This document shows positions 1 to 11,689 of a stretch of DNA of 64,000 nucleotides, piece by piece. This DNA comes from Patiria miniata (taxonomy: Eukaryota; Echinodermata; Asteroidea; Valvatida; Asterinidae). A program made the position numbers and the translations under genes. The first letter of the stretch is position 1. Every line of letters begins with the position of its first letter. The stretch spans positions 5,579,427 to 5,643,426 of the forward strand of contig NW_024037064.1 of assembly GCF_015706575.1 (NCBI RefSeq). The letters are read 5' to 3'. Under the pieces are notes generated by a model. It was not told where the DNA came from. It saw only the letters and a list, made by a program, of their open reading frames with translations, and did no database searches.

Positions 1-594
1 ATCACAGACACTCAATAATTAAGGGAGGGAGAGCCATCGTCAAAAGAGGGCGCTGTGCAACTTTTACTGTTGGGGATCTGATGAAAAGGTGAAACCATTG
101 ACCTTGTCGTGCGGCTATGAAGACTTGCAGACCGGTCCAAGAATTCTGGATTGTATTTGGCCGGCTGGAATCCACTCATGAAATTGTCTGCGTATTTATG
201 TATCAAACAAAGGTAATCCAAAAATAATTCATGAATGTTGTTATTGCCGAAACTTGGGAAAAAATTAAGTTATTCACACATTCAACCACATGTGATAGTT
301 TCAAGCAAATTCCACAGTGGTCCATTCCTGTTGTATGGTTCATCTGAGTTGTGGGATTATGTTGGATTCAGGAGACTTTACTTTGTGGGTTTCTTTGGGG
401 GTTGAGCGTTCCAAGTGGAATAACAATACAGTTATTGTAAGGCATGACTTTTCTTTTTAATTGTTAGATGAAGAAAAGAGCTACTACAAAGAACTACAAA
501 GAGTGGTGAGTGAATTCTTATTCTGAATAATGAATTAATTTATTTCTGTTCATTTCATTTCAAAACATCTGATTTTACAAGTCAGTTTGGATAT
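1..594. other. Unassigned left edge
   Basis: No gene could be supported here. A minus-strand open frame runs from about 221 to 12, but it lacks a clear start, family match or splice context, so it may be a terminal exon of an unseen gene or chance. The motif AGAGGGCGCT near 46-55 recurs elsewhere in the window. Confidence 0.3.
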
Positions 595-3140
595 TTAATT
601 GTTACAACAGAGTTTGAAAAGTGTCATCAAAATTAATAATTCTTTGCTGAAACTCAAACTGTATGAGGGGGTAATTCTTTCATTGCTTTGAAGTTTGCTG
701 AAATTGCAACCAAATAAGTAAAACAATGAAAACAGAGGTCTGGAATTTAACTCTTGAAAAGGCAAGGACATTTCAAGGAGGCAGTCAGGCAAAAATCAAG
801 GCAACGGAGGCCATAGCGTCCTGAAATTCAATAACATTGATTTGAACATTTGTTACAATGAGTGGCAACCTTTCCAACTTAAAGAATTTGTAACCTTCAA
901 AGAGAAATAATAAAGATTTTCATCAAGATAATCCCTTGTGAGTAAAGTTCAAACAAGTCTTTATTCTGTGAATTCAGACAGGAAACCAAATTAATAGGAA
1001 AAGTATTTGTGCTCATCTTAAGCAGACATTTTGATGATTACATTATCATCCACATTAGTGTTTCATTGATATAAATGCAAATGTACAAAGCTTGTAAATA
1101 ATAACAATAAACATGATTTCTATGAAAAACTACAAAAATGAAACCAAAAAACTACCAACTTTTTTAAAGAAACTTAGTGAATATTAAAAAAGGACTAATT
1201 TTTTAAGTTATCTTGATTAACTTTTATTATGATGTACATGCTTTAAGGTATCATTTACTTTTTGCAGGTTTTTTTTCCGAAGCAACAAAAGTGCTCAATA
1301 TTTTAAGTAGGGTGCATAACAAGCATTCTGTTCAAGTCTTAGCTTAGTGGCTACTAAACAGAAAACAGAGAAAACATAATGCACAAGTCTTTGGATCTCG
1401 TAACTGGATTCTGTAGGCACCCCATCTTGAAACCACCTTCAATGTTTGTTTTCTGACAATACCATTTCAGGTGGAATTATTTCACAGGGTATTTGTTACC
1501 AGTCCAATCTTCACTTTGAGGTTTCTGTCATTAAATCGGTAGGTACTTATCTGGGTAATTGCAAATGATGCTACATGGCTTTAAAAAGTGAAGTTAACAG
1601 AAAAACAGAATAATTAAAATTGCACAGGCTGTAATTTCTATAATCAGAAAATGTAATATAGAGATAGCACAGTATACAATGAGTAGATGTATGTTCTATT
1701 AGGAACAAATTGAACAATATACATGAAGGGAGTTTACAAAGTCTTGTTGTGACTACTACGATCTACATACAGTGGTGAATTGTTAAACACTTAAAAGTCT
1801 ACTTGAACATTTAATTTTTACAATAATATTGATACTTTGCAAACAAATTAATAATTTTTGCTGAAACGCACACTGAATTGATGACGTTTTCTTTTTCGTT
1901 TTCAAGGTTTTTTTTAAACTGCAACCAAATGTGCAAAACAATGAAAACAAACGTGTGCAATTCAATTCTTGAAAAGTCAAAGAAATCTATTTGTTTTGTG
2001 AGGAAAATAATTGAATTAGAAATGTGCTATTCGTGTGGGACCTTTTCAAGGTGGCAGTCAGGCCAAAATCAAGGCAACTGAGGCCGTATAGCTTTCTGAA
2101 ATTCAGCTTCAGTCGAATTGATTTCTAATCATTCAAACTGAAGAGATATTTGACAGTCTGAGAAAAAATGTCAACAAAATTTCAAATCAAGATAAAAAAA
2201 ATTCTTATAAAAATGAGTCTTCATTCTGTGAATTAAGACAGGAAACCAAATTAATTTTCACTCATCTTTAGCAAACATTTCAATAAGTAAGTCATCTTCA
2301 ATATATATGTAAGTGCATCATTAATTAAGATGTGTAAACAGAAACTGCAAAACGTAATGTCAAAACTGAGTAAATAAAGGCTTACATTGAACAGTAATCT
2401 AAGTACTAACTATCATGGTGATGCGTATGCTTAAAATGAATTCAAACAATACTATTTCACCAAATACTTGTAGTATGGTTGCTTCTCAAGGATGAAGTGC
2501 TTGTAAAACTGTCTCAAAAGTTCTATTAACAAAAGTACAATATATTATGGATTACATGTAGATATTCCATTAGGAACAAATTTCAGAATCCCAGGGAGTT
2601 TACGAAATCTTGGCTTTGTCTCCAGCTTTGGCTTGTACTATTTAAAGCCTCTGATGAGATCAAGAAATAAACTTCATGAACACTGCACAATTCTCCATTC
2701 TGTGAATGAAGATCTGAAACCACATTAATAGAATGAGCTTTGTTGCTCATCTTTAGGATGTATTTGGACAAGTCAATTTACATGAAAGCAGCATTTTATT
2801 AATTAAATCTGTACATGAAACTGCAAAAAAGTAACACAAAATGAACTGAGTGAATAAAGGCTTATCTTGAACACTAATATGCACGTATTTAAACTGAGTA
2901 ATGCATTATCTTGAACACTAATCCTAACAGAAAATTCAACTGAGTAATGCATTTGTAAAGTTTTAATTATTCAAAATTAATGTTAAGAATGTTAAATCTC
3001 AAGAACGAAATGATCCTAAACATTTCTCAAATCTTGGTTATAAAGATAGCAGAATATATACAGCAACTTCCATCAGGAACAATTGAAGAATCTTAATTGT
3101 GTTTATGAAATCTTGGCTTTGTCCCTGGCTTTGACTTAGG
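595..3140. repeat. Degenerate three-fold repeat downstream of the TRIM gene
   Basis: Three diverged copies of one sequence lie head to tail. Shared blocks include GGCAGTCAGGC followed by AAATCAAGGCAAC (about 772-800 and 2051-2080), ATTCTGTGAAT followed by a GAAACC block (about 963, 2224 and 2697), and ATTAGGAACAA next to a GGGAGTTTAC block (about 1698, 2569 and a weaker one at 3076). Spacing is uneven, so this is old. A related stretch (TTTCACAGGG followed by GCAAATGATG-like sequence, about 1480-1575) recurs near 48.94-49.04 kb. No coding function is seen. Confidence 0.55.
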
Positions 3141-3552
3141 GCTTCATGATTTTTGTCCCCTGATGTAACTCCAGTACAATACTGGTCCATTTTCTTCTTT
3201 AGAGACACCAAATCCTGTCACACAAGGCCAATGGATGGTTGGTGCATTTTCACTGAGTTTGAATGTGGTAGGATTCTTAGGAATCTAGTGCCAGAGATGA
3301 AGCGGAAGCCACAACAAAGCCGGGGTTTCATAAACACCACATAAAGTTGGTAAGTATTGGATAGATTGATGGCAATCCATGTACTGGGTGAGGGAGGGGT
3401 GTTGGGTTGAGGAGGCGGGGGTCATTACATTCAAACACCTCAACACCCACTAAACTCCCCTCTCCTTTCAAATTAATCAAGATTAAAACAAAATTGTCCC
3501 CCAATCAAATCAAATGTAATTGTAGTCAATAAAACTGTTTATATAATAAGAC

Positions 3553-3584
3553 TTTATTATAATGTAATTGATGCACTGTTTATT
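3553..3584 (-). terminator. Two candidate poly(A) signals of the TRIM gene
   Basis: On the minus strand AATAAA occurs at 3584-3579 and again at 3558-3553, about 180 to 215 nt after the TRIM stop codon at 3766. This is a usual distance for a 3' UTR end. Position and hexamer are seen; use as a polyadenylation signal is inferred. Confidence 0.45.
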
Positions 3585-3765
3585 TAAGAATTTGTATGGT
3601 AAAATGGTCCACATCAGAGGGATCTTGCAGTTTGGATTTTTGAGGAGAGATGTGATATGAGTAGGGCATGAATGTTGATTGGTGCTGTAATGACTGGACA
3701 ATTTCATCCTCAACATTTTCTGTTGGGATGATGATGATTGGTAGTCAATGTCATGTTGGATGACA

Positions 3766-6700
3766 TCACACTTTGTGAAACATCTTGATTGAGAACCAAT
3801 CAGCCACTGCCAGCTGGCCATCCGATGTGAATGCGATTCCCTGTGGGTCATACAGACCCTGAGCCAGGCAATTAAGAAACCTGCCATCTTGGTCATAGTG
3901 GTGAATATGACCAGTGTCAGACACACCTTGGTGCATTGCAATTGCAAGGTAGATGCCTGAGCTGTCACAGCATACACCCTTGCAGTTCCCCACTGGCTCA
4001 CCATTAATGGTTGGATTAATCGTCCAGATTGTTCTACCTTTGGTATCACCAACAACCACTTTCTTTGTGTTACCTCCACTGACCACAACTCTATCAGTGT
4101 CGTCATCAACAGCCAGGAAGTGAGGTGGAGTCTGCACTGGTATGGTGCGTAGGATCTCACCGTCAGTGGGTCTGTGTTCAGTCCACACCATATTGTTGGT
4201 GTCGCCTACTAAGATGCTATTCTTTGTTACGGCTAGACTCTGTAGGTTCATTTTTGTCTTGTCTACCTGATGCTTGAGCATCGTTGGGAACTGCATAACA
4301 AGAGTGTTGTCCTTCATGTTGAACACCTTGACATACTTGTTTCCAAGATCCAACACAAGCAAGCATTGCTCATGATTGTGGATGGCTGCAACTGCCACTG
4401 GATCTGTGGGTAAAGAAGAACTCAAATGTAACATATGTACAGTATATAAATGCACTGTCACTATTCTCAGTCCTCATGAAATATAATACCTATGATAACC
4501 TACCTATATTAATGAAAACATGGCCTGCCTTAAAGCCTGGTCATGTAGAATTAACAGGCCTGTACATGAACATTGTGTAGTCTTCAACCACCATACATGT
4601 ATAATTATGAACAACTGCAATGTCTTGGAGATACAGTTTTGCAAAGTCTTTTATATAGTTGATGCACTCTCTGTGCTATTCTCATTGTTTAAACATCAAA
4701 ATAGATTAGTCTTATATTTACCCGTATTGCTAATTTTTTTTTAGCAATAATAAGGTTGTTCAATTTTCAAATGAAGCATTAATTGAACAACATAAACCCC
4801 ATTTGTAGTCATCAAATAATTGTATAATAACGAACTGTATAATAACAATTTAGTTCTGGCAAACTTTAAGCCACCTTTCACAAAATGTCCCAAGATTGAC
4901 AACTGAGAAAATAAAAGTAACTTAAAGCACATTGTTTTTTTTTTGTAATTTAAGGTCAAAGGTCATTTCATAGCGCATTTTCTCTGTGCTTCATGGTATA
5001 ATTTTGGTTTTATTTTATGAAATAGAGGCCATTCAAAGAGCTTTAATATGATGTACAATTTGGCTTTGTAGGTGCTGTAGTTTTGGAGATACAAGTATTG
5101 AAAGTTAGGAGGTTATGCTAATTAGTCAAAAGTTTGTTGACCCGTAACTCAGAATCTAACAAGCCAAACTACAAAAAAATTCAGTTCTGGGGGTTTCTCA
5201 TACAGGCCGATCATCACACCAAATCGTTTCAATCTGTGAGGGTCGGGTCCAAAATCGTGTTGAATTGACATGGAATGACACATTTCGGAGAGTCAAATTT
5301 TTGACCCCAAAAATTTGTTCTTGCAAGAATAACACACAAACGGCCAATTTGTCAAGGATGGTTGTGTAGACGTTTTTATATTGACATACAGATCCTTGTC
5401 ATTTGATTGGTGGAACTCACATCACGTGACATGCGTTATTGCTCCCATTCACGCCGGGGCTCAAAAAGTCCCATTCACCCATGGGGAATGGGAAATACAT
5501 TGTACTATTCAACAGTTAGGATCATTCTTGTTCCATGACTTGGTATTTGTATGCAAATGCATGCTGGTGTGCACGTTCAGCGTAGCGTACCGTATCGCGT
5601 ATTGTTCCAAAGAGCCAGCGCTGCAGAGCTAGGTTCAAACATATTTGTGAAGGGGTGGTGTGGAAGAAATAAATACATTTTCCACCAATTTTATGTTGAA
5701 ATAAAGGTTCAAATGTATCAAATATGTCAGGATCTATATGTCAGGTATATCAAACAAATATTGAGTGGCTTAAAATTGTGAAATCCGAGGAATATTATCG
5801 CTTGGTTAAATCTGGACTTTTCCATTTCACGAGGCGAAGAAAAGTCCAGATTTTATCTTGCGATAATATTCCTCCTATTTCACTCTGAGCCACTCATCAA
5901 TATATTTGTGTAATATCCTACTTTTAAATGCTCTTTGTAGCCCCATTGGGTGCTTTCCAGGATGTAGTGTCCCTTTAAATCACTTTTAATTTGATATGGT
6001 GGTGTCATTGTATGATGTCATGTCTTTGTACAACAGTGCATATTTGTACACAGTGTTTTCTTCATACCTTGACCCGTAAGTGAGTAATTCCATGCTTTGT
6101 TCAGTTATAAACGAGACAAAATGGTCACTTTTTGAACTAAAATTTCTTGTAATTTGATGCCTGCTGATGTCATTTTGACTTCAGATTTGAATGCACATCT
6201 CAGTGTCAGGATGGATATATTGAATACCAATTTTGAAATTCACACGTTGTTGTGTTTGAAATAAAAGCCATGCAGCATTATTGTCAGAAGAACAAAGACC
6301 AAACGAAAGGGTGATCTGGATGGGGGCTCATCAGCCCCATCACCAATGGCCTAAAACATTCTACTCACAGAGCAGATATGTTTGCAAAGCAACCTTTAAA
6401 TAAACATTTTTTTCTAAAGGTTACAGACCCCTCCCCCCCCCCCAAAAAAGTTTTTCTACCATACAAACACAAATCAGTAATAAAATAAATAGAAGTTTTG
6501 CTGAAGTTTTGTTTATTTTGTGAGTGTGTGTCTGTGTGTGTTTTTTTTGTGCCATTTTTTTTACATAGGCCTTCATGTAAAAAAAACCTTAATATTTGTT
6601 GGGAGAACAAAATCAAATATGTTTGGTAGCACTGCCAGCACATCAATTCCTTGCCAGTATTTTATTGGCCATTCTCAGTTGTCAGATCTGCATGTGCACA

Positions 6701-8035
6701 TGGAAGACTGACTTATAATTTCCACACAATTATGAAACATGTGCATGAAAGAAACTTACTTGATTTTAGGAGAATGGTTCCCTTGTGTTGTCCCTCATTG
6801 CTGCAGATGACCACTCGGTTGTTCATCATGTCTGCCACAGCAATCTCACCAGGTTGAGTAGCAGTAATACCTCGAGCCAAATTGAACTCTCCTCGACCAC
6901 TTCCTCTTTTACCAAACTTACGACACATCTCCCACTTGACTGCTTCCACCCCATCAAGCTTGCCCAGATTGATGTAACCATGACCCGGGGTGAAGCTCAG
7001 ATATGAAAGCTTGGGATCAATCTGGGGAGTGTTTTGACTCTTGAGTGATTTCAAGTCTTTGCTGATGATAGGGTATAGTGACAAAAAATCACTGTCTGAT
7101 GCAGTGTTAATGATATCTTGGGATGTCCCCAATGAATGTTTTTTACTTTCTAGCATCATTGTCAGTGTTGACTGATGTTCATCATATGTTCTGTTGCGAT
7201 CCTGCTGGAGTTGCTTGATTTCTTTAATCATCTTGGTCTCTTGAGTTGTTATCTCAGCTCTCATTTTATCCGCTTTGTCTTGCACAGCTTTCACAGTCTT
7301 TGTGACGTTCTGTGTGAACTTCTGCTTGACTTGTGATGAAGTGGTCAAAGCTTGTTCAAGTCTTTTGATGCCTGTGGTGAAGTCTGGAAACGTATCTTTC
7401 ATTGACTGTTTGTATTTGCGAGAAGCCTCTCCAGAGTCAATGTAGTGATGCTCTGGTTTACAGTGGTCTACTACAGTACAATCTCGGCAGATTAACTCTT
7501 CACATGTCTCACAGTAAAACCGTTTCACTTCCCCCTTGTGTTTGTGGCATCTAGACTCATCTTCTTCTGGTGTTTTTTTCACTGTTACCTTCCCCTGACG
7601 AATGTCCTCCAAAGTAGCCACTGTGTGGTTTGATGTAGCAGTACATCGCAAGTGTGTCTTGCGACAGTTTGAGCAGATATTCTGTGCACAGTCCAGGCAA
7701 CGATGCATGGCCTCATTTCCCTCATCACAAATCTCACAGGTGACCTTTGTGTTTTCTGAACTAACCACCTTTTCTTGGAGTGAGACCTCCTCAACTATTC
7801 CCATCAAATGGAAATTTGTTTTTAGGCCTTGAATGCGTGTCTCTGGGAGTACCGTCTCCCGTCTACATACAGGGCAAGGAATCTTAGGCTGACCTGCATA
7901 CCTGCTAGTGTAGTATTTCTCCAAACATTTCTGGCAGAAACTATGCATGCAATCCAGCACCTTGGGCTGTTTGTATTTGTCTGCACAGATGATGCATTCA
8001 AGATGGGGACCGATGTTCTTTAGAGCTGTAGCCAT
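3766..8035 (-). CDS. TRIM family E3 ubiquitin ligase (RING, two B-boxes, coiled coil, NHL propeller)
   Basis: Two coding exons: 8035-6760 and 4403-3766. The donor (A|GTAAGT after codon TCA) and acceptor (CCCACAG|AT) join in phase and give 637 residues. The start ATG at 8035 is the first in frame after an acceptor at 8041. Residues 14-57 form a C3HC4 RING (CIIC, CMHSFCQKC, CPVC). B-box 1 starts at C100 and B-box 2 at C163. A coiled coil covers roughly 205-310. From about 380 to the end there are NHL-type blades (GRGEFNLARGI, VADMMNNRVV, DPQGIAFTSDGQLAVADW). Members of this TRIM2/3/71-like class ligate ubiquitin in the cytoplasm through the RING and bind RNA or protein through the propeller; several echinoderm paralogues are thought to act in immunity. 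The intron sits inside the propeller, so exon 1 alone would lack most of it. No broken residue was noticed. Family assignment is strong; the precise orthologue is not. Confidence 0.93.
4953..4965 (+). promoter_or_regulatory. Perfect DR1 nuclear-receptor-type element
   Basis: Two AGGTCA half sites are separated by one A. This is the consensus bound by HNF4/RXR-type receptors. It lies in the TRIM intron. A matching inverted-orientation DR1 is near 17239. Similar motifs are common in marine invertebrate repeats, so function is unproven. Confidence 0.35.
5753..5915. mobile_element. Palindromic fold-back MITE in TRIM intron
   Basis: Two arms of about 65-70 bp face each other: ATTGAGTGGCTT...GAGGAATATTATCGC on the left and GCGATAATATTCCTC...AGCCACTCATCAAT on the right, with the centre near 5828-5835. 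The whole can fold into one hairpin. There is no coding content. The class is unknown because no clean target duplication could be set. Confidence 0.6.
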
Positions 8036-8426
8036 TTTATCTGTATACAAAGAGTATTTAAAAAGAAATTGAAATGATTATAATACAGAGATGTAACTTC
8101 TTTAATACTGCACTGTCTGTGTGAGTTTAATTCAGGCAAATTTGTTATTTTGTATTTACATGTATCCACTTTTGAACAAGACATCAATTTTTTTTGGAAT
8201 TCCTGTCAAATTTTGAAGAGCTCTGATTTTTTGAAGAGCTCTGGTACGTGTACGGTAGCTTGTGCCCTAATCTGGTTATTACTAAATATACATGTTGGTT
8301 TTGGTGGAACATTACTACTGTATGTACTCTTCACATTTTGTTTTTTAAGGCAAACTGTGATTCCTACACTTGTACCGGTGAGCTAGCATTTAACCTCATT
8401 CAAAATAACTGACAATATTTTCTTAC

Positions 8427-8550
8427 CTCTTTTAAATTCCCAGTCAAATCACTTAAAGACAGAGTTTTTTCACTTTGATGTAAGAGCACTAGCAGTTAAG
8501 GCGTTTGATGGGGCGGATCTGGTAAAGATGGCGCTGGACAAACACAGCAT
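8427..8550 (-). other. Predicted 5' UTR exon of the TRIM gene
   Basis: On the minus strand a TATA box (about 8586-8574) predicts a start near 8550. The following sequence ends at a strong donor, AAAAGAG|GTAAGA, at 8427. The coding exon begins five bases before the ATG at an acceptor (TGTATACAG, AG at 8042-8041). Two spliced segments separated by a 386-bp intron are therefore expected. The same donor is kept in the copies at 60.68 and 62.53 kb, which supports the reading. The exact transcription start is inferred. Confidence 0.55.
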
Positions 8551-8590
8551 CGTCATCAAGTCGCGTGACATGGTTTATATATAGAGCTTG
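8522..8590 (-). promoter_or_regulatory. TATA promoter module P1 (TRIM)
   Basis: Reading the minus strand, CTCTATATATAAACC at about 8586-8572 is a good TATA box. It is followed about 40 bp later by GCGCCATCTT (8533-8524), which resembles a YY1 site placed just inside a transcription unit. A cytosine-rich leader and a splice donor follow. The module is repeated at 60.8 and 62.67 kb, and its core again at 11.27 kb. Confidence 0.55.
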
Positions 8591-9069
8591 GGATTTTTGT
8601 TTTGCTGCATACATGTACATGTACGTCACACACGTACAGTCTGTATATCTGCTTATCTGTGTACATATTGACTTCCCACTTGAGTTTTGGACCTTAGATA
8701 GGCTCATGCATTATATGTACATGTACATGCTGCCCTTTGTTAAATTTCAATCGCAAGCACCTCACCATACTTTTAATCACACCAGGTTTTTTTTTAACCA
8801 TTAAATAAAAAGGTTATAAAAATATTTCTTCCTCAAATCTTTCATATTTCACATACACTGTAGGCCCTGCATGTACTAAAATTTCTTTTATCCTGTGCTA
8901 TAAATACTGATAAAGAATTTTCAGTCTATCAATAAAGTTATCATTTTGACCAACCAAAAAAATCAACTTTGAAGTAAAATTGATCTTGAGAGAATGTTGG
9001 CTGAGAGACGATGAGGAGTCAAGAAGATGACGGCCGGTCAACGTCTCAAGTCAAGTAAGAATGAAAGTT

Positions 9070-10690
9070 GTCTGGAAATAATCACTGCATCAGCTAGATT
9101 TAATGACTAGTGATCCTACATGTACTTAATGTCTTGGAAGCTTCATGTTAGGGCTGTCTGGTTTGAATATGGTGAATCTGTGCTTCAGATCCTACTGCTT
9201 GTTTTCTTTTCTATTGACCCCTGGTTCGATTCCTGTTTATTCCAAGGTGTGACCTCAGTTTCCCTTGAAGGAATCGAGGAGTCTTTGGTTCAGATCCTAC
9301 TGCTTGTTTTCTTTTCTATTGGCCCCTGCTTCGATTGCTGTTTATTCCCAGGTGTGATCTCAGTTATCCTTGAAGGAATTGAGGAGTCAAGTCACTGAAA
9401 GACATTTTTTTAAGAAATTGTTAGAGGTTTTCCACTTTCATGCAATGAGTGTGAATAGTTGTAACCTTTAGAGTGGGCAGATCCCAGATCCGAGGCATGT
9501 GCAGTTCATTATCTTGTTTGTTTGCTGACATGTTTACTCTACACTTGAGTTTGTACCTTGGACCTGAGTTAGGTTAATTTTGTACTTGCATACGTGTACA
9601 TGTACACGTACACCATCAGGTTGCAGACTACTTAAATAAACGGCCATAGGCCCCAGTGATAGATACCCCCACTTCCAAAATTTAGGGGGAAATACTCACA
9701 ACTCTCCAAGGTCTTTAAGACACATCAAATTATTGTTTCATCATATTTCAATTTGTGTTTCAATTTTGTGGTTGTAATCCGATGACTTTTGTGATAAATT
9801 TATATCCAAAGATTGTCACCCCTAAAAGTATATTCCGGAAGCCCATCGCCATTCTGAAAACTTATGCCTATGCTGCATTGCAAAAAAGAGCAATTTTAGG
9901 GCTTAATTCATCCAAATTACACAGAAATATGAGCTGGCAGTCTTGTTCACGGCTTCCACCTTTCTTCTTTTTCTTTTTACAACCCTTCAAGTTCATGGCC
10001 CACAAAATGATGATAGCAAAAAAATGAGGGCGTACAAATCGTGATTTGACCGACGTAGGCAATTTTGGGCCTATTTACTGGCCTGCAACCATCAGTGTCC
10101 ATACATATATGCATTGTACATGTCATTCCAAACTTGTTTCATCAAATGAGGTGTTAATACATGTACCTGTGCATACTTTTTCCTTCCATTCTGTGACATA
10201 ATGGACTCATTTAATCTCTCATTTTGTGTTCTGTTTGTAAAAAGTCCCGATGAACAAGTTTGGATTTCTAAAGAAGGTGTGAATTCCTTGGACCTAGCTC
10301 ACAAACCAGCTTCAGTCAGAATTTTCAGTTGTAAAATTGCCAACCTGTCTGAAGAGTTGTTTCATGTCAATCTTTCATATGAGTGTCCACGATCAAAACT
10401 TGATTGTTTCATCTTGATTGGACTTGGGAGTAAATAACCAAAGTCTTTTAAAATCCGTACCAGGACCATTGCCGTGGTAACAGGGCATGTGTTTTGCAAT
10501 TTTTGGCCAATTTACAGGCTCACTGCAACTACATTTTGGGCCAATTTACAGACTCGCTACTAATACATTTTGTTGCTTAAAATTCATCTATCTTTGAAGC
10601 CCTAATATAGCACATGTTTTCACAACTAGAAAAGTTGCATTTCTTACTCCATTTTCAACCCCTCTCCCCCCCCCCCCCCCAAAAAAATGC
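9070..10690. repeat. Tandem segmental duplication, copy A
   Basis: This segment matches 11690-14100. Shared landmarks include CTGCATCAGCTAGATTT (9086 and 11704), the 105-bp repeat, CTTGAGTTTGTACCTTGG (about 9546 and 13523), the CGTGTACATGTACACGTACA block and a final poly-C/poly-A junction. Copy A has only two 105-bp units. With promoter cores preceding each copy (8.57 and 11.27 kb), the duplicated unit is about 2.6-2.7 kb. No gene is seen. Confidence 0.7.
9178..9395. repeat. Two units of the 105-bp repeat
   Basis: Two diverged copies of the unit that expands at 11.8-13.4 kb. The first still has the pol III B-box-like GGTTCGATTCC; the second has lost it. This is the short state of the array in copy A. 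Confidence 0.75.
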
Positions 10691-11204
10691 AAGTTGCCAG
10701 CTGGGCACTCAGAATACTTTGCTGTTGGCTGTGATGAGATCTTTTTATATTTGTGTTTTTTATATTTGGTGAGAAAATCTCGGAGGTTTTTCCTTTCTTT
10801 CTATAAAAAGAAAATCATCCTGAATCTTGCAAATTTTTACAAACCCAAATAATTTGTCCATTACTTTTAGACGAGCGCCACCAAATTCAGATTTCCTTTG
10901 CTCTTTTATTAAGAGTTCTTTTTTTTCCGTGGACACTTATGTAAATTACTTACATGAAATGACTCTTACTTTTTTTATTTTCAATCATTTTCTCTTTCAG
11001 GTGATGGTACATGTACACAATAAACAATGAAGATGACACCCAGGTCAGTCAATCCATTTATAATCTTTTTAATAAAACCTTGCATTTCATGTTGAGTAAG
11101 AAAATGAAAATGGACTTTGAAAACTTTGAATTCTTGTTGTCATTAAGTTCAGACTTGACAAACTATTGATAACAATAAAGAAATGGTTTTGGAAGTGCTT
11201 TCAT

Positions 11205-11400
11205 TTGGAAAATGCAAAGAGCGTGATGGCACTGGCAAACACAGAATCATCATCAAGTAACGTGACATGGTTTATATATAGAGCTTGGGGAGTTTGGGGG
11301 ACAAGTGCTGGATGCAACAGACATGTACAGTTCATTATCTTGTTTGTTTGCTGACATGTTTACTCTACACTTGAGTTTGTATCTTGGACCTGAGATAAGT
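11205..11400. repeat. Partial promoter module copy P4
   Basis: On the minus strand CTCTATATATAAACC, CATGTCACG and CTTGATGATGAT are kept, but homology to P1 stops just after GCCATCA and the splice donor is missing. It lies 2.7 kb farther from the TRIM start and marks the second unit of the tandem duplication. It could be a spare TATA promoter or a relic. Confidence 0.55.
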
Positions 11401-11689
11401 TAATTGGTCTTTTCATATTTAGTGAAATAATCTCTTACGGTTGTAGGCCTATACTCTTTGTACTCTTTCGATTTAAAACTGGAAAATTTTCAACACCCAA
11501 AACCCCAAAATATACATGTATTGAGTATTTGCCTTAAAAGAAACTGACTCTATCATATTCATCCAAACACACATACTTTGTGTATTACTTTTAAGCAAAC
11601 TAATGCCACCGAATTCAGACTTGTTTTTTGCTCTTTGCATAATATTGTGTCAAGTGTAAATGAAGACCAATGTGCAAGTGACCATGTTC

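Larger units (their letters stand above)
4404..6759 (-). other. TRIM intron
   Basis: This 2.36-kb intron has GTAAGT at its 5' end and CCCACAG at its 3' end. It holds a perfect DR1 of AGGTCA (4953-4965), a palindromic MITE (5753-5915) and simple runs such as the C/A junction near 6427. No conserved exon was recognised inside it. Confidence 0.7.
8150..9030. repeat. Dispersed repeat copy 1 containing promoter module P1
   Basis: About 0.9 kb shared with 60370-61215 and 62190-63090. Landmarks run in the same order: TTTTGAAGAGCT near 8213, the donor at 8427, TGGTAAAGATGGCGC, the TATA core, CTTGAGTTTTGGACCTTAGA near 8682, and an AT-rich tail ending near AAGTTATCA and TTTTGACCAAC. The promoter core is the best conserved part. 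Confidence 0.65.

Noticed and set aside
3159-3344. Plus-strand exon after a pyrimidine-rich CTTCTTTAG
   Set aside because: The open frame is short, ends in a stop before the donor-like GTAAGT, and lies in degenerate repeat DNA.
8515-8582. Tiny plus-strand frame MALDKHSIVIKSRDMVYI in the promoter module
   Set aside because: It is open in copies 1 and 3 but broken in copies 2 and 4, and the conserved bases are better explained by TATA and YY1-like sites on the other strand.
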